Shown: positions 8,319 to 16,912, counted from the first letter of the stretch. The stretch: DNA of 62,645 nucleotides from Chloroflexota bacterium (GCA_022820025.1 JAJEGF010000026.1:1-62645); one strand, 5' to 3'. Notes: generated from the letters alone by a model not told the origin. Program-made: numbers and translations.

Positions 8319-9287
8319 ATGCTGTCGCGCAGCGCCGAGGGTCTCTACTGGATGGGCCGCTACTTGGAGCGCGCCCAGCATCTCAGCCGGCTGCTGCGCA
8401 TGCAGGCGGAGGCCCTGGTCGATCGGCCGGTCAACGAGATTCACTTCGGCTGGCTGCGCGTCTACGGCAGCCTGCACCGTCAACCGCCGGTCGGCAGCCT
8501 TGAGCTTCTTGCCCAGGACGACTACACCCTGGCGGATTCCTACACGCTGGCGGATGACCTCACGTTTGAACCCACCAACCCGGCCTCGGTGTGGAGCGGA
8601 ATCTCGAGTGGACGCGAAAACGCGCGGCATGTACGTCACTGTCTCAGCGCCGAGATGTGGACCTGCCTGAATCGAACCTATCTGCGTGTTCAGGGCATGA
8701 CGATCCAGGACATCTGGGCGTCGTCGCCCGAACGCTTCTATGCGGAGACGGTGGCTGACATCGACACCTTCGCCGGCGTGGCCGCGGCCACGATGTACCG
8801 CGACGAAGGCTGGAGGTTCCTGAATCTCGGCCGCGCGATCGAGCGGGTGCAACTCTCATCCGCGCTGCTGCATGCGCAGATCGTGGCTGCCGAACGCACC
8901 CGCGATGTCTCCGAAGCCGCCTGGACCGGGCTCCTTCGCCTCTATCACGCGCTCGAGGCCTACCATCGAACCTACGGTCTCACGGTCGTGCCGCGTCAGG
9001 CCCTGGACCTGCTGGCCACCGATGCGCGATTGCCCGACTCCCTCTGCCGGTCGCTGGACATGCTCTCCGCCGAACTCGCCGACACCGCCGCCAGCCCCAA
9101 CGATCAGGCCGCCGGCGCCGCGCAACGCCTCATGGGTCGCATGAGCGCCCTGGTCAACTACGCCTGGCTGGATCAGGATGACCCGAAAGCCTTGCTGCAG
9201 CAGCTGAACGAGCACGGACGAGATCTCCACGACCTGCTGACGGATTCCTTCTTCAACTACCCGGTTCACGACGTTCCCGCTCGCTGA
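8319..9287 (+). CDS. Alpha-E domain protein (DUF403)
   Basis: A 322-residue alpha-E (DUF403) protein, predicted to be all helical. The characteristic N-terminus MLSRSAEGLYWMGRYLERA and the block YRDEGWRFLNLGRAIERVQ (about 158-176) are both present. It starts 5 nt after the ATP-grasp stop, so translation is coupled. In many genomes this protein is always linked to the circularly permuted ATP-grasp and a transglutaminase, and is thought to be their structural or substrate-handling partner. No catalytic residues are known. Confidence 0.92.
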   Translation: MLSRSAEGLYWMGRYLERAQHLSRLLRMQAEALVDRPVNEIHFGWLRVYGSLHRQPPVGSLELLAQDDYTLADSYTLADDLTFEPTNPASVWSGISSGRENARHVRHCLSAEMWTCLNRTYLRVQGMTIQDIWASSPERFYAETVADIDTFAGVAAATMYRDEGWRFLNLGRAIERVQLSSALLHAQIVAAERTRDVSEAAWTGLLRLYHALEAYHRTYGLTVVPRQALDLLATDARLPDSLCRSLDMLSAELADTAASPNDQAAGAAQRLMGRMSALVNYAWLDQDDPKALLQQLNEHGRDLHDLLTDSFFNYPVHDVPAR

Positions 9288-9291
9288 CGCT

Positions 9292-10170
9292 ATGGCGGGT
9301 CCGGTCCGCTACGAGATCGAGCACGAATCGCGCTACGCCTACACCGCGCCCGCCCGCTACTGCGTCATGCGTCTCTGCCTCAAGCCGCGCGGCGACGGCG
9401 GTCAACGGCTTGTGCGGTTCGCGGTTTCCACCGACCCCGCATCCACCCTCAACGTTGAGACCGACGCCTTCGGCAACACCCGGCACCTGCTCAATCTCCA
9501 TCGCGAGCACGCCGCCCTTGCCATCTCGGCCTCGTGCGCCATCGAGATTCGTCCGTCGCCGCTCCTGCCCCATTCGCTGGGCCCGGATGCCTGGACGGCC
9601 CTCCACGCCGAGCGTGATGCCTTCGCCGACTGGGACTTCACCCGCCCCAGCGCCCTCACAACGCCGTCGCCCGCGCTCTCCGCATTCACGCGCCGGTGCG
9701 GCATCCGTGTTCGAGACGATCCACTCCAGAGCCTGCGCCGCCTGTCGGACTCGCTCCATGACAACTTCACCTACAGCCCCGGCAGCACCTCGGTCATCTC
9801 TCCCATCGACCACATCCTCGAAACCGGCCACGGCGTCTGCCAGGACTACGCCCACGTCATGATCGCCATCGCCCGATCCTGGGGAATCCCCACCCGCTAC
9901 GTGTCCGGCTACCTGCACGTCACCGGCGCGCAAGGCGAGCAGGCGCCGTCAACCCTCACCCATGCCTGGGCCGAATGCCGCCTGCCCGGCCTCGGCTGGA
10001 TCGGCTTCGACCCCACCAACCGCACCCTCGCCGACCATCGCCACGTCCGCCTCGCCGTCGGCCGCGACTACCAGGACGTCTCCCCCACCCGTGGCGTCCT
10101 CCGCGGCGGCGGCCAAAGCCGCCTCCACGTCAACGTCCGCATCCACCCACTCACACCCCCACCCGCCTGA
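9292..10170 (+). CDS. Transglutaminase-like cysteine protease
   Basis: A 292-residue transglutaminase-family protein with the bacterial N-terminal beta domain (EIEHESRYAYTAPA) and a papain-like core. The catalytic triad is visible as C183 in GHGVCQDYAH, H224 in LTHAW and D240 in GFDPTN. Such enzymes hydrolyse or exchange amide bonds. As third gene of the operon, 4 nt after the alpha-E gene, it probably processes or cleaves the peptide product of the ATP-grasp enzyme; that role is inferred from conserved linkage. The protein ends in a proline- and histidine-rich tail. Confidence 0.92.
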   Translation: MAGPVRYEIEHESRYAYTAPARYCVMRLCLKPRGDGGQRLVRFAVSTDPASTLNVETDAFGNTRHLLNLHREHAALAISASCAIEIRPSPLLPHSLGPDAWTALHAERDAFADWDFTRPSALTTPSPALSAFTRRCGIRVRDDPLQSLRRLSDSLHDNFTYSPGSTSVISPIDHILETGHGVCQDYAHVMIAIARSWGIPTRYVSGYLHVTGAQGEQAPSTLTHAWAECRLPGLGWIGFDPTNRTLADHRHVRLAVGRDYQDVSPTRGVLRGGGQSRLHVNVRIHPLTPPPA

Positions 10171-10191
10171 CCACCCAACCCCCTCGCCGCA

Positions 10192-10350
10192 GGACACAAC
10201 GACACAGGCCCCTCCAGCCTGATCTCCCGGCGCCACACGCCGCCGCCCACAACGCCACAAGTCCCTCCAGCCTGATCTCCCGGGCGCCCCACGCCGCCGG
10301 ACAAAACGCCTTGAGCCCTCGGGGCCTGATCGCAGTCCCTCGCCGGCTGC
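10192..10350. repeat. Three tandem copies of a 53-bp repeat
   Basis: CCCTCCAGCCTGATCTCCCGG occurs at about 10210 and 10263, and a diverged third copy (CCCTCGGGGCCTGATCGC) at about 10316, giving a regular 53-bp period. The flanking parts (CACAAC, then GCCACA, and CGCCGCCG) repeat too. The array lies just after the transglutaminase gene and before the helicase promoter. It is not CRISPR: unique spacers are absent. Confidence 0.75.
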
Positions 10351-10365
10351 CTCGGACCACGCTGA

Positions 10366-10394
10366 TTGCGGCCTGTATGCCAAAAGTGTACGAT
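10366..10394 (+). promoter_or_regulatory. Sigma70-type promoter upstream of uvrD
   Basis: TTGCGG (10366-10371), a 17-bp spacer and TACGAT (10389-10394) form a good housekeeping promoter pointing at the helicase gene. The same TACGAT -10 occurs in the promoter at 54527. If transcription begins near 10401, the leader before the preferred GTG is about 270 nt; an ATG at 10402 in the helicase frame would be leaderless. Confidence 0.5.
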
Positions 10395-10581
10395 AGTCGG
10401 GATGTTTCCGCAACTCACACTTCGCATGTCCCGCAACCGCCCACTGCTCGCTGTCGCCGCTCCCTCGCCCGGCGTCATCCGGCAGCGCCGGTGCCTGCCC
10501 TGGCCCGCCCGTCACGTCCACTGCCCCTCGGCGCGCTCTTTCGTCCTCGTCACCTCGCCCGAAGAGGCCCCGCGGCGCCTC

Positions 10582-10605
10582 AAGAGTTTTTTGGAAAAAA
10601 CTCTT
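10582..10605. promoter_or_regulatory. Perfect 24-bp AT-rich palindrome in the uvrD leader
   Basis: AAGAGTTTTTT, a central GG, then AAAAAACTCTT: the two 11-bp arms are exactly complementary. It stands out sharply in a very GC-rich leader, about 65 bp before the GTG start of the helicase. With a 2-nt centre it is a poor RNA hairpin as written, so a dimeric-repressor operator is more likely, though with four unpaired loop bases it could still act as an attenuator. No known regulator is assigned. Confidence 0.5.
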
Positions 10606-10671
10606 ACGTGCGCGAACCCGCCCCATTTCGCCCCCCGCGCCCCCCTCTCCACAGGTGCCCTAGAATCGCGC

Positions 10672-12906
10672 GTGAGCGCCACCCACCACCCCCAGGCCGC
10701 CGGCCTGCTGCCCCTCGATCTCAGCGGCCTCAACGACCAGCAGCGCGCCGCCATCGACCACGTCCACGGCCCGCTGCTCGTGTTCGCCGGCGCCGGCTCC
10801 GGTAAAACCCGTGTCATCACCTGCCGGGTCGCCAACCTCATCGCCCAGGGCGTCGCCCCCTGGAACATCCTCGCCGTCACCTTCACCAACAAAGCCGCCA
10901 ACGAGATGCGCGAGCGCATCGTCGACCTGGTCGGCCGCATGGCCGCCGGCGTCCACGTCGGCACCTTCCACGGCCAGGCCCTCCGCATCCTCCGCCGCGA
11001 CATCCACAACCTGGGTCGCGAGCCCGAGTTCACCATCTACGACGCCGACGACCAACTGCGCCTCGTCAAGCAGGCCATGGGCGACGTCGGCATCGGCCTC
11101 ACCACCATCAGCCCCGTCGCCATCCGCAACGCCATCTCCCGCGCCAAGGACGAACTGGCCGACCCCTTCGTCTACGCCGAACGCTCCGAGGGCTACTTTG
11201 AGGAAGCCGTCGCGCAGGTCTACCACCGCTACCAGCGCCTGCTCGACAGCGCCAACGGCGTCGACTTCGGCGACATGATCGCCTTCTGCGTACGCATCTT
11301 CCGCGAGTTTCCCGAGATCCGCGCCTTCTACCAGGACCGCTACCGCTTCATCCTGGTCGACGAATACCAGGACACCAACCGCGCTCAGTACGAGTTCGTC
11401 AGGCAACTCGCTGAGGGCCGCGGCAACGTCTGCGTCGTCGGCGACGACGACCAGAGCATCTACACCTGGCGCGGCGCCGACATCCGCAACATCCTCGACT
11501 TCGAAGCCCAGTTCGCCGACGCCCGCGTCATCCGCCTGGAACGCAACTACCGCTCCACCGGCAACATCCTGGCTTCAGCCAACGCCGTCATTTCCAAGGT
11601 CGCCAACCGCGCCGAGAAGACCCTGTGGACTGAGCGTGACGACGGCCAGCAGCCCGAAATCATCGAAGCCTTCGACGAAGACGACGAAGCCCGCCAGGTC
11701 GGCAATCTGATCCGCGAGCTGCGCGGCGAGGACGTCCCAAGTCACGACATCGCCATCATCTACCGCACCAACGCCCAGTCGCGGCCCTTGGAGGAGTGGT
11801 TCGTCCGCCAGGGCCTGCCGTACCAGTTGGTCGGCGCCACCGAGTTCTACGGTCGCCGCGAAGTCCGCGACGTGCTGGGCTACCTGCGGGCCATTGCCAA
11901 CCCCCGCGACCTGGTCAGCTTCGAGCGCATCGCCAACACCCCGCGCCGCGGCATCGGTGCCAAGACCCTCCAGGTCCTCCGCGAGTGGGCCGAGGACTCC
12001 AGCCGCTCCTCAGGCGAACTGACACGGCTGCTGGCCGCCGACGCCGACTCGGGCCAGCCGATCCAGCACACGCTCGATAATCCGCTGCCCACCCGTGCCA
12101 CTCGCGCCCTGATCGAACTCGGCCGCCTATTGCGCCGCCTGGACACCCTGGCCGACGAGGTGCCCGTCGGCGGCCTCGTCAACGCCGTCGTCCGCGAATC
12201 CGGCTACGACGATGTCCTCGACAACGACCCCGACAGCCCCGAAGAGCGCTGGGAGAACGTGGTCGAGCTTCAGACCGCCGCCTCCAAGTACGACGGTCTC
12301 GGCCCGCGCGAGAGTCTGTCCCGCTACCTCAGCGAAGCTGCTCTAGTTGCTGATGTGGACAACCTGGCCACCGGCGGCGACGCGGTCACGCTGCTCACCG
12401 CTCACTCGGCCAAGGGTCTTGAGTTCGGTGTCGTGATTCTGGTCGGCCTGGAGGAAGAGCTCTTCCCCCACGCCCGCAGCTACGACGAACCCGCCCAGAT
12501 GGACGAGGAGCGCCGCCTCGCCTATGTGGCGCTTACGAGGGCCAAGGACCGCCTGTTCCTCGCCTACACTCGCCACCGCTCCGGCTGGGGCGCCCCCGTG
12601 CGATTCCCATCACGCTTCCTGCAGGACATCCCTCCCGAGCGGCTCTCCTATCGGCGCCGCCTTGACGCGCGTCCGACCGTCTTGGCGTCCGGCTTCGGCG
12701 TCGACGCTGAAGACGACCAGCCGCAGCCGCCCACTGAACGCACCTACCACGATGGTCAGCGCGTCCGCCACCCGGTCTTCGGCGAGGGACTAATTGTCGC
12801 CGGACAGATCACCAACTTCGACGAGGAAGTTACCGTCATGTTCGGGGGTGACGTTGGCCTCAAGAAGCTCGCCGTCAGCTACGCCAAGCTTGAGGCCGTG
12901 ACCTGA
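10672..12906 (+). CDS. pcrA: UvrD/PcrA-type superfamily 1A DNA helicase
   Basis: A 744-residue ATP-dependent 3'-5' helicase of DNA repair and replication. Motifs in order: Q motif LNDQQRAAI, Walker A AGAGSGKT (39-46), motif Ia VTFTNKAANEMRERI, Walker B/motif II LVDEYQDTN, motif III GDDDQSIYTWRGAD, motif IV RLERNYRST, motif V LLTAHSAKGLEF and motif VI YVALTRAKDRL. The C-terminus carries the GxRVxHPxFGEGxI-type tail seen in PcrA. The GTG at 10672 is preferred: the family-typical N-terminus starts there and TAGAAT lies 5 nt upstream, allowing a near-leaderless transcript. An open frame extends back to 10366, including ATG 10402, but its Arg/Pro-rich residues do not look like helicase. Confidence 0.93.
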   Translation: MSATHHPQAAGLLPLDLSGLNDQQRAAIDHVHGPLLVFAGAGSGKTRVITCRVANLIAQGVAPWNILAVTFTNKAANEMRERIVDLVGRMAAGVHVGTFHGQALRILRRDIHNLGREPEFTIYDADDQLRLVKQAMGDVGIGLTTISPVAIRNAISRAKDELADPFVYAERSEGYFEEAVAQVYHRYQRLLDSANGVDFGDMIAFCVRIFREFPEIRAFYQDRYRFILVDEYQDTNRAQYEFVRQLAEGRGNVCVVGDDDQSIYTWRGADIRNILDFEAQFADARVIRLERNYRSTGNILASANAVISKVANRAEKTLWTERDDGQQPEIIEAFDEDDEARQVGNLIRELRGEDVPSHDIAIIYRTNAQSRPLEEWFVRQGLPYQLVGATEFYGRREVRDVLGYLRAIANPRDLVSFERIANTPRRGIGAKTLQVLREWAEDSSRSSGELTRLLAADADSGQPIQHTLDNPLPTRATRALIELGRLLRRLDTLADEVPVGGLVNAVVRESGYDDVLDNDPDSPEERWENVVELQTAASKYDGLGPRESLSRYLSEAALVADVDNLATGGDAVTLLTAHSAKGLEFGVVILVGLEEELFPHARSYDEPAQMDEERRLAYVALTRAKDRLFLAYTRHRSGWGAPVRFPSRFLQDIPPERLSYRRRLDARPTVLASGFGVDAEDDQPQPPTERTYHDGQRVRHPVFGEGLIVAGQITNFDEEVTVMFGGDVGLKKLAVSYAKLEAVT

Positions 12907-13577
12907 CCGACAGAGCCGCCCGCTGGGCCTTCGTCTTCGACTTCGACGGCACCATCTCCCCCAAGGACATGGGCCACGTCATCTTCGACGCCTTCGCCGA
13001 CCCCACCTGGCGCGACATCGACGACGAGTGGATCCGCGGCGAAATCCCCACCAGCGAACGCGCACGCCGCCAGTTCGCGCTGGTAAATGCCCGCGAGCAC
13101 GAGTTTCAACGGCTCATCGACCAACACGCCATAGACCCAGCATTCGCGCCGCTGGTCGCTGATCTCAGGGACCACGGCATCCCGGCCCAGGTCGTCAGCG
13201 ACGGCTTCGACGCCTACGTCAAGCCCATGCTCGCCCGCGCTGGGTTCTCCGACCTGCCTTTCCAGTCAAACCGCTTGTTCTTTCGGAACGGCTCAATTGA
13301 GCTTGAGTTCCCCCACGAACGTCCCGGCCACGATCCCCGCGGCGGCTGGAAAGCCGGACCGGTCCGGGCGCTGCAGGCCCAGGGCTGGCGAGTCGCCTAC
13401 GCCGGCGACGGCATGAGCGACTGGGCCGCCGCGCAGGCCGCCGATCTGCTGTTTGCCCGATCCCAATTGGCGGAGCGCTGCAAGCTCGACCGGATTCCCT
13501 ACCATGCCTTCGAAAACATGCGCGACATCCACGACTGGCTGCGCGCCAACTTGCTGACCGTGGGTGGGGGCGCATGA
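12903..13577 (+). CDS. HAD-superfamily phosphatase (MtnX/SerB-like), probable CTG start
   Basis: A haloacid-dehalogenase phosphatase of about 224 residues. The essential nucleophile motif is FVFDFDGTIS near residues 10-19; later motifs are VVSDGFD and AYAGDGMSDWAAAQAADLLFA. The first ATG (12969) lies after the DFDGT motif and would remove the catalytic aspartates. The only candidate upstream in frame, after a stop at 12891, is CTG at 12903, which overlaps the helicase TGA as CTGA. I therefore call CTG as the start. The substrate is unknown; relatives hydrolyse phosphoserine-like or methylthio-pentulose phosphates. It is translationally coupled on both sides and overlaps the ligase start. Confidence 0.8.
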   Translation: MTDRAARWAFVFDFDGTISPKDMGHVIFDAFADPTWRDIDDEWIRGEIPTSERARRQFALVNAREHEFQRLIDQHAIDPAFAPLVADLRDHGIPAQVVSDGFDAYVKPMLARAGFSDLPFQSNRLFFRNGSIELEFPHERPGHDPRGGWKAGPVRALQAQGWRVAYAGDGMSDWAAAQAADLLFARSQLAERCKLDRIPYHAFENMRDIHDWLRANLLTVGGGA

Positions 13578-15469
13578 CGTTTCGCGAACTGGCCGAAGTC
13601 TTTGAACGCATCGACGCGGTCTCCGGTCGCAACGCCATGATCGAGATCCTGGCCGAGCTCTACCAGCGCGTTACCCCCGAGGAAGCCGCCCAGGTCACGT
13701 ACCTGATGCAGGGCCGCCTGGTCCCAAAGTTCGTCGATCTTGAGTTCGGGATGGCCAGTCGCCTTCTCCTCCGCTCGATCGCCCAGGCCTTTGACGCCGA
13801 GCCGGACGAAGTTCAAGCCGTCTTTCGCGAGGCCGGCGACCTGGGACTCGCGGCAGAATCTCTGACACCTGCGGAATCGATTTCCGCCACCCCACCTCCT
13901 TCTCGGGGGTGGGGATTGGCGACGGGATCCAAACCTGGGAGTGCGACTCGTCCGCGGCGCTTCGGCCAGGGCCGAATCTATTGGCACACCGCCATAGGCA
14001 ACCCGTCTTGGCGGGCGCGTCGCCAACGCGAGCTTGTCCAGGACTGGGCCAGTGACGTCTCGGTCGGCGGCGTCTTCGCGCGCCTGCGCGAGGTCGCCGA
14101 GGCGGAGGGCGCCGAATCACAGGAACGCAAAGTCGCCGGCGTCGCCGGCCTGCTGCGCGACCTGGACCAGCGTTCCAACCGCTACCTTCCGCGCATTCCC
14201 GTCGGCCGCCTGCGCCTCGGCATCGGCGATCCCACGTTCATGGATGCACTCTCCTTTGCCCGCGTCGGCGACAAGTCCGACCGCAAGGCCATCGAGCGCG
14301 CCTACAACCTGACCTGCGACCTCGGTCAGACCGCCCGCGACTATCTGCGAGGCGGCGCCGACGCTATGGCTCGTGCCCGGGTCCGCGTCGGCAATCCTGT
14401 CCGCATGGCCCAGGCCGCCCGGATGTCCAGCGGCCAGGAGATTGTCGACAAGATTGGCTCGGCCGCGGTCGAGCCCAAGCTGGACGGCTTCCGCGTCCAG
14501 ATCCATCGCGACGGCGACCAGGTCCGCATCTACAGCCGCAACCTCGAGGACATGTCCCGGATGTTCCCTGACGTGTCGCACGCAGCGCGATCCCGCCTGA
14601 AGAAGCCGCGGGTCATCATCGAGGGCGAGGCCATGGGTGTGAATCCGGAAACTGGCGAATTCCTGCCCTTCCAGGTCACAACCTCGCGCCGCCGCCGCCA
14701 CGGCATCGAGGCGGCGGCTAAGGAGATTCCGCTCCACGTCCACGCCTTCGACCTTCTCTACGACGGCGACAACGTGATCGAACTGCCATTCACCGAACGG
14801 CGGCGACGGCTTGAAGAGATCGTCGGGAGCGAAGGCGACGACCTTCAGGTCTCGGAGTGCATCATCACCGACGATCCCGAAGCAATCGACGTCTTCTTCA
14901 ACGAGCAGGTACACGCTGGATTCGAAGGCGTCATGGCCAAGCGCCTCGACTCCGTCTACCAGGCCGGTCAGCGCAACTTCAACTGGATCAAGTACAAGGC
15001 CAGCTACTCCTCGGCTCTTACCGACACGCTGGACTGCGTCCTGATCGGCTACTGGCGCGGCCAGGGCAAGCGCACCCCCTGGGGCATCGGCGCCTTGCTC
15101 AGCGCCGTCTGGGACGCCGAGGAGCAGGTCTTCAAGTCCATCGCCCGCATCGGCACCGGCTACTCCGACGAAGAATGGGTTCGCATCCGTGAGAAGCTTG
15201 ACGAAATCGCCGTCGCCGACCGTCCCGCCAATGTCGACTCCGACGTCGTCCCCGACGTATGGGCCAGCCCGGAAATCGTGGTCGAAGTCCTGGCCGACGA
15301 GCTCACCCGCAGCCCGATGCACGTCGCCGGCCGCACCGAGGATGAACTGGGGCTGGCCCTCCGCTTCCCCCGAGTCATCGGCTTCGTTCGCGAGGACAAG
15401 GCCCCCGCCGACGCCACCACCGTGGCCGAGGTCCGCGACCTCTTCGCCCGCCAGGGCGCCTCCAGCTAG
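13574..15469 (+). CDS. lig: ATP-dependent DNA ligase with in-frame repeat insertion
   Basis: A 631-residue ATP-dependent DNA ligase that seals nicks through a lysyl-AMP intermediate. Order: N-terminal DNA-binding domain (1-95 and ~165-280), adenylation domain with motif I EPKLDGFR (K302), motif III-like AFDLLYDGD, motif IV FEGVMAKRL and motif V NWIKYKASY, then the OB-fold. Residues ~97-160 replace the usual short linker with low-complexity sequence rich in Ser, Pro, Arg and Gly, encoded by palindromic repeat-like DNA, so the gene seems to have absorbed an element without losing frame. The ATG overlaps the phosphatase stop by 4 nt. The gene ends convergently with the ADP-ribosylglycohydrolase, sharing CTAG. 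Confidence 0.93.
   Translation: MTFRELAEVFERIDAVSGRNAMIEILAELYQRVTPEEAAQVTYLMQGRLVPKFVDLEFGMASRLLLRSIAQAFDAEPDEVQAVFREAGDLGLAAESLTPAESISATPPPSRGWGLATGSKPGSATRPRRFGQGRIYWHTAIGNPSWRARRQRELVQDWASDVSVGGVFARLREVAEAEGAESQERKVAGVAGLLRDLDQRSNRYLPRIPVGRLRLGIGDPTFMDALSFARVGDKSDRKAIERAYNLTCDLGQTARDYLRGGADAMARARVRVGNPVRMAQAARMSSGQEIVDKIGSAAVEPKLDGFRVQIHRDGDQVRIYSRNLEDMSRMFPDVSHAARSRLKKPRVIIEGEAMGVNPETGEFLPFQVTTSRRRRHGIEAAAKEIPLHVHAFDLLYDGDNVIELPFTERRRRLEEIVGSEGDDLQVSECIITDDPEAIDVFFNEQVHAGFEGVMAKRLDSVYQAGQRNFNWIKYKASYSSALTDTLDCVLIGYWRGQGKRTPWGIGALLSAVWDAEEQVFKSIARIGTGYSDEEWVRIREKLDEIAVADRPANVDSDVVPDVWASPEIVVEVLADELTRSPMHVAGRTEDELGLALRFPRVIGFVREDKAPADATTVAEVRDLFARQGASS
13862..14030. repeat. Repeat-like insertion inside the ligase gene
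   Basis: This stretch contains the hairpin CCCCACC, a TCCTTCTC spacer region, then GGGGTGGGG near 13890-13915, the string GGGATCCAAACCTGGGAGTG, and inverted GGCG/CGCC motifs near 13990-14030. It resembles the intergenic palindromes elsewhere in the window and codes for the atypical linker of the ligase. Boundaries are approximate. Confidence 0.5.
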
Positions 15470-16848
15470 GCGGCGAACGGCCCCCGCGCCAACGCCGCCG
15501 TCCGCGCGATCAGGTCGCTCAATCGCAGCGTCCCGATCCCGCTCACAATCGTCTCCACCCGGTCGTGGAAATCTTCGGTCCATGCCGCCGGCACCACTTC
15601 CGCGCCCTTGGTGGCTCCAAGGATCGAACCGGCCGTAGCGCCGTTGCAGTCCGTGTCCTCCCCACACTCCACCGCAATCCCAACCGTCGCCGCAAAGTCC
15701 CCGCGCCCATACGCCAACCCCAGCACCACAAAGCACGCGTTGTTGATCGTGTGCACGAAGTTGTAGTGCCCATACGCCTCGTCAACCTGCTCCCAGGCGT
15801 CCTGCCAGTCCGCGTACTCCTCGCTCCAGGCCAGCGTGTTCGTCAGCGCCGCGTGCAGTCGGCTGTTGGTCGGAATCTGGTCCATCCCGGCCCGCACCGC
15901 GTCCAGCGGATCGTCTAGGCTGAAAGCCGCAGCGATGGCGGCCGCCGCCCACATCTCGCCGTAAATCCCGTTCTTCACATGAGATAACGCCGCATCGCGA
16001 AACGCCAGCGCCGCCGCGTCCTCCGGCCGGCCCGGATGCACCCAGCCCAGCACGTCGGCCCGAATCTGCGCGCCGATCCATTCGCGGTACGGGTTATTGA
16101 CCGTCGCCGCTTGGCTGGTCGGCACTCCCAGCACCAGGTTCCGATACGCGGCGCGCTCGGCCGTATACACCCGCCAGTAGGGCAGCATCTCCAGCCACGA
16201 CTGCCCGAAATCTGCCGTGGATACGCCGGGCCCATAGGTCTCCAGGATCTCCAGCGCCAGGATGCAGTAGTCGATGTCGTCATCGCGGGGCACGCCATCG
16301 ATCCGTCCCTGCGCCGAGTACACCGCCGACGGATGCCACGCGCGACCAGCGGGATTGGGCTCCAGGTACGGCACGTAGAAACGCAGGTCGCCAATGTCGG
16401 CCGCATCCAGCACTTCGCGAATCTCAGCTCGCGACCACCCCTCCACCGGCTTGCCCAGGGTGCAGCCGGCGCAGCGCCCGATCCAGGCGCCGCGCAAGCG
16501 CCGTTCGTAGTCGCTGTCGTCTGCTTCGGGAATGGCTTGGCCCGTGGGCCGCGCGGCTTGAATCCCGGCCAGGTCGCTCGGTTCGTCATACGGGAAGTCC
16601 TCCCGCATGGGAAGTCCCTTAAGTCGAGCCAGTAAGGACTCAACGGTGGCGGCGTCCATCGACAGCACGTCCGACGCAAGAACTTCGGCCGTGATGTCCT
16701 CGACGTCGCAGCCTTCCTCATTGAGCTGAACCAATTCGTCCGCCAGCGTCTTGCGAAGGTTGACGGCAGGATCGTCCGGTCGCCGGCGCCTGAACTGCTC
16801 CTGCAACTGCCTGTCGACTCGTTCACGAAGGTCCAGGATGCCCATCAA
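15466..16848 (-). CDS. ADP-ribosylglycohydrolase family protein
   Basis: A 460-residue protein of the ADP-ribosyl-[dinitrogen reductase] hydrolase/ADP-ribosylglycohydrolase family, di-magnesium enzymes that remove ADP-ribose. Recognisable blocks: RLRGAWIGRCAGCTLGKPVEG (about 117-137), the acidic RDDDIDYC and the C-terminal metal motif GEDTDCNGATAGSILGA. Residues 1-115 form an N-terminal extension of charged helices that the basic family lacks. The start is ATG 16848 with another ATG codon next. Its stop shares four bases with the ligase stop on the opposite strand, so the pair is convergent with no terminator between. Confidence 0.87.
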   Translation of the reverse strand: MMGILDLRERVDRQLQEQFRRRRPDDPAVNLRKTLADELVQLNEEGCDVEDITAEVLASDVLSMDAATVESLLARLKGLPMREDFPYDEPSDLAGIQAARPTGQAIPEADDSDYERRLRGAWIGRCAGCTLGKPVEGWSRAEIREVLDAADIGDLRFYVPYLEPNPAGRAWHPSAVYSAQGRIDGVPRDDDIDYCILALEILETYGPGVSTADFGQSWLEMLPYWRVYTAERAAYRNLVLGVPTSQAATVNNPYREWIGAQIRADVLGWVHPGRPEDAAALAFRDAALSHVKNGIYGEMWAAAAIAAAFSLDDPLDAVRAGMDQIPTNSRLHAALTNTLAWSEEYADWQDAWEQVDEAYGHYNFVHTINNACFVVLGLAYGRGDFAATVGIAVECGEDTDCNGATAGSILGATKGAEVVPAAWTEDFHDRVETIVSGIGTLRLSDLIARTAALARGPFAA

Positions 16849-16912
16849 TCAATTCCTCCATCTCTATCGGCAGAGGTGTTCCGAGCCGCCAACTCGGAAT
16901 CCGCACTCAGAT

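Noticed and set aside
10192-10350. CRISPR-like array with 53-bp period
   Set aside because: The whole unit repeats and diverges; there are no spacers.
10402-10671. N-terminal extension of the helicase to ATG 10402 or further
   Set aside because: The extra residues are Arg/Pro-rich and unlike any helicase N-terminus; the GTG at 10672 fits the family. Kept only as a noted alternative.
14117-15736. A 539-residue open frame antisense to the DNA ligase
   Set aside because: High GC creates long antisense frames; the opposite strand encodes a clear ligase with all motifs, and this frame shows only Gly/Asp/Val-rich mirror composition.
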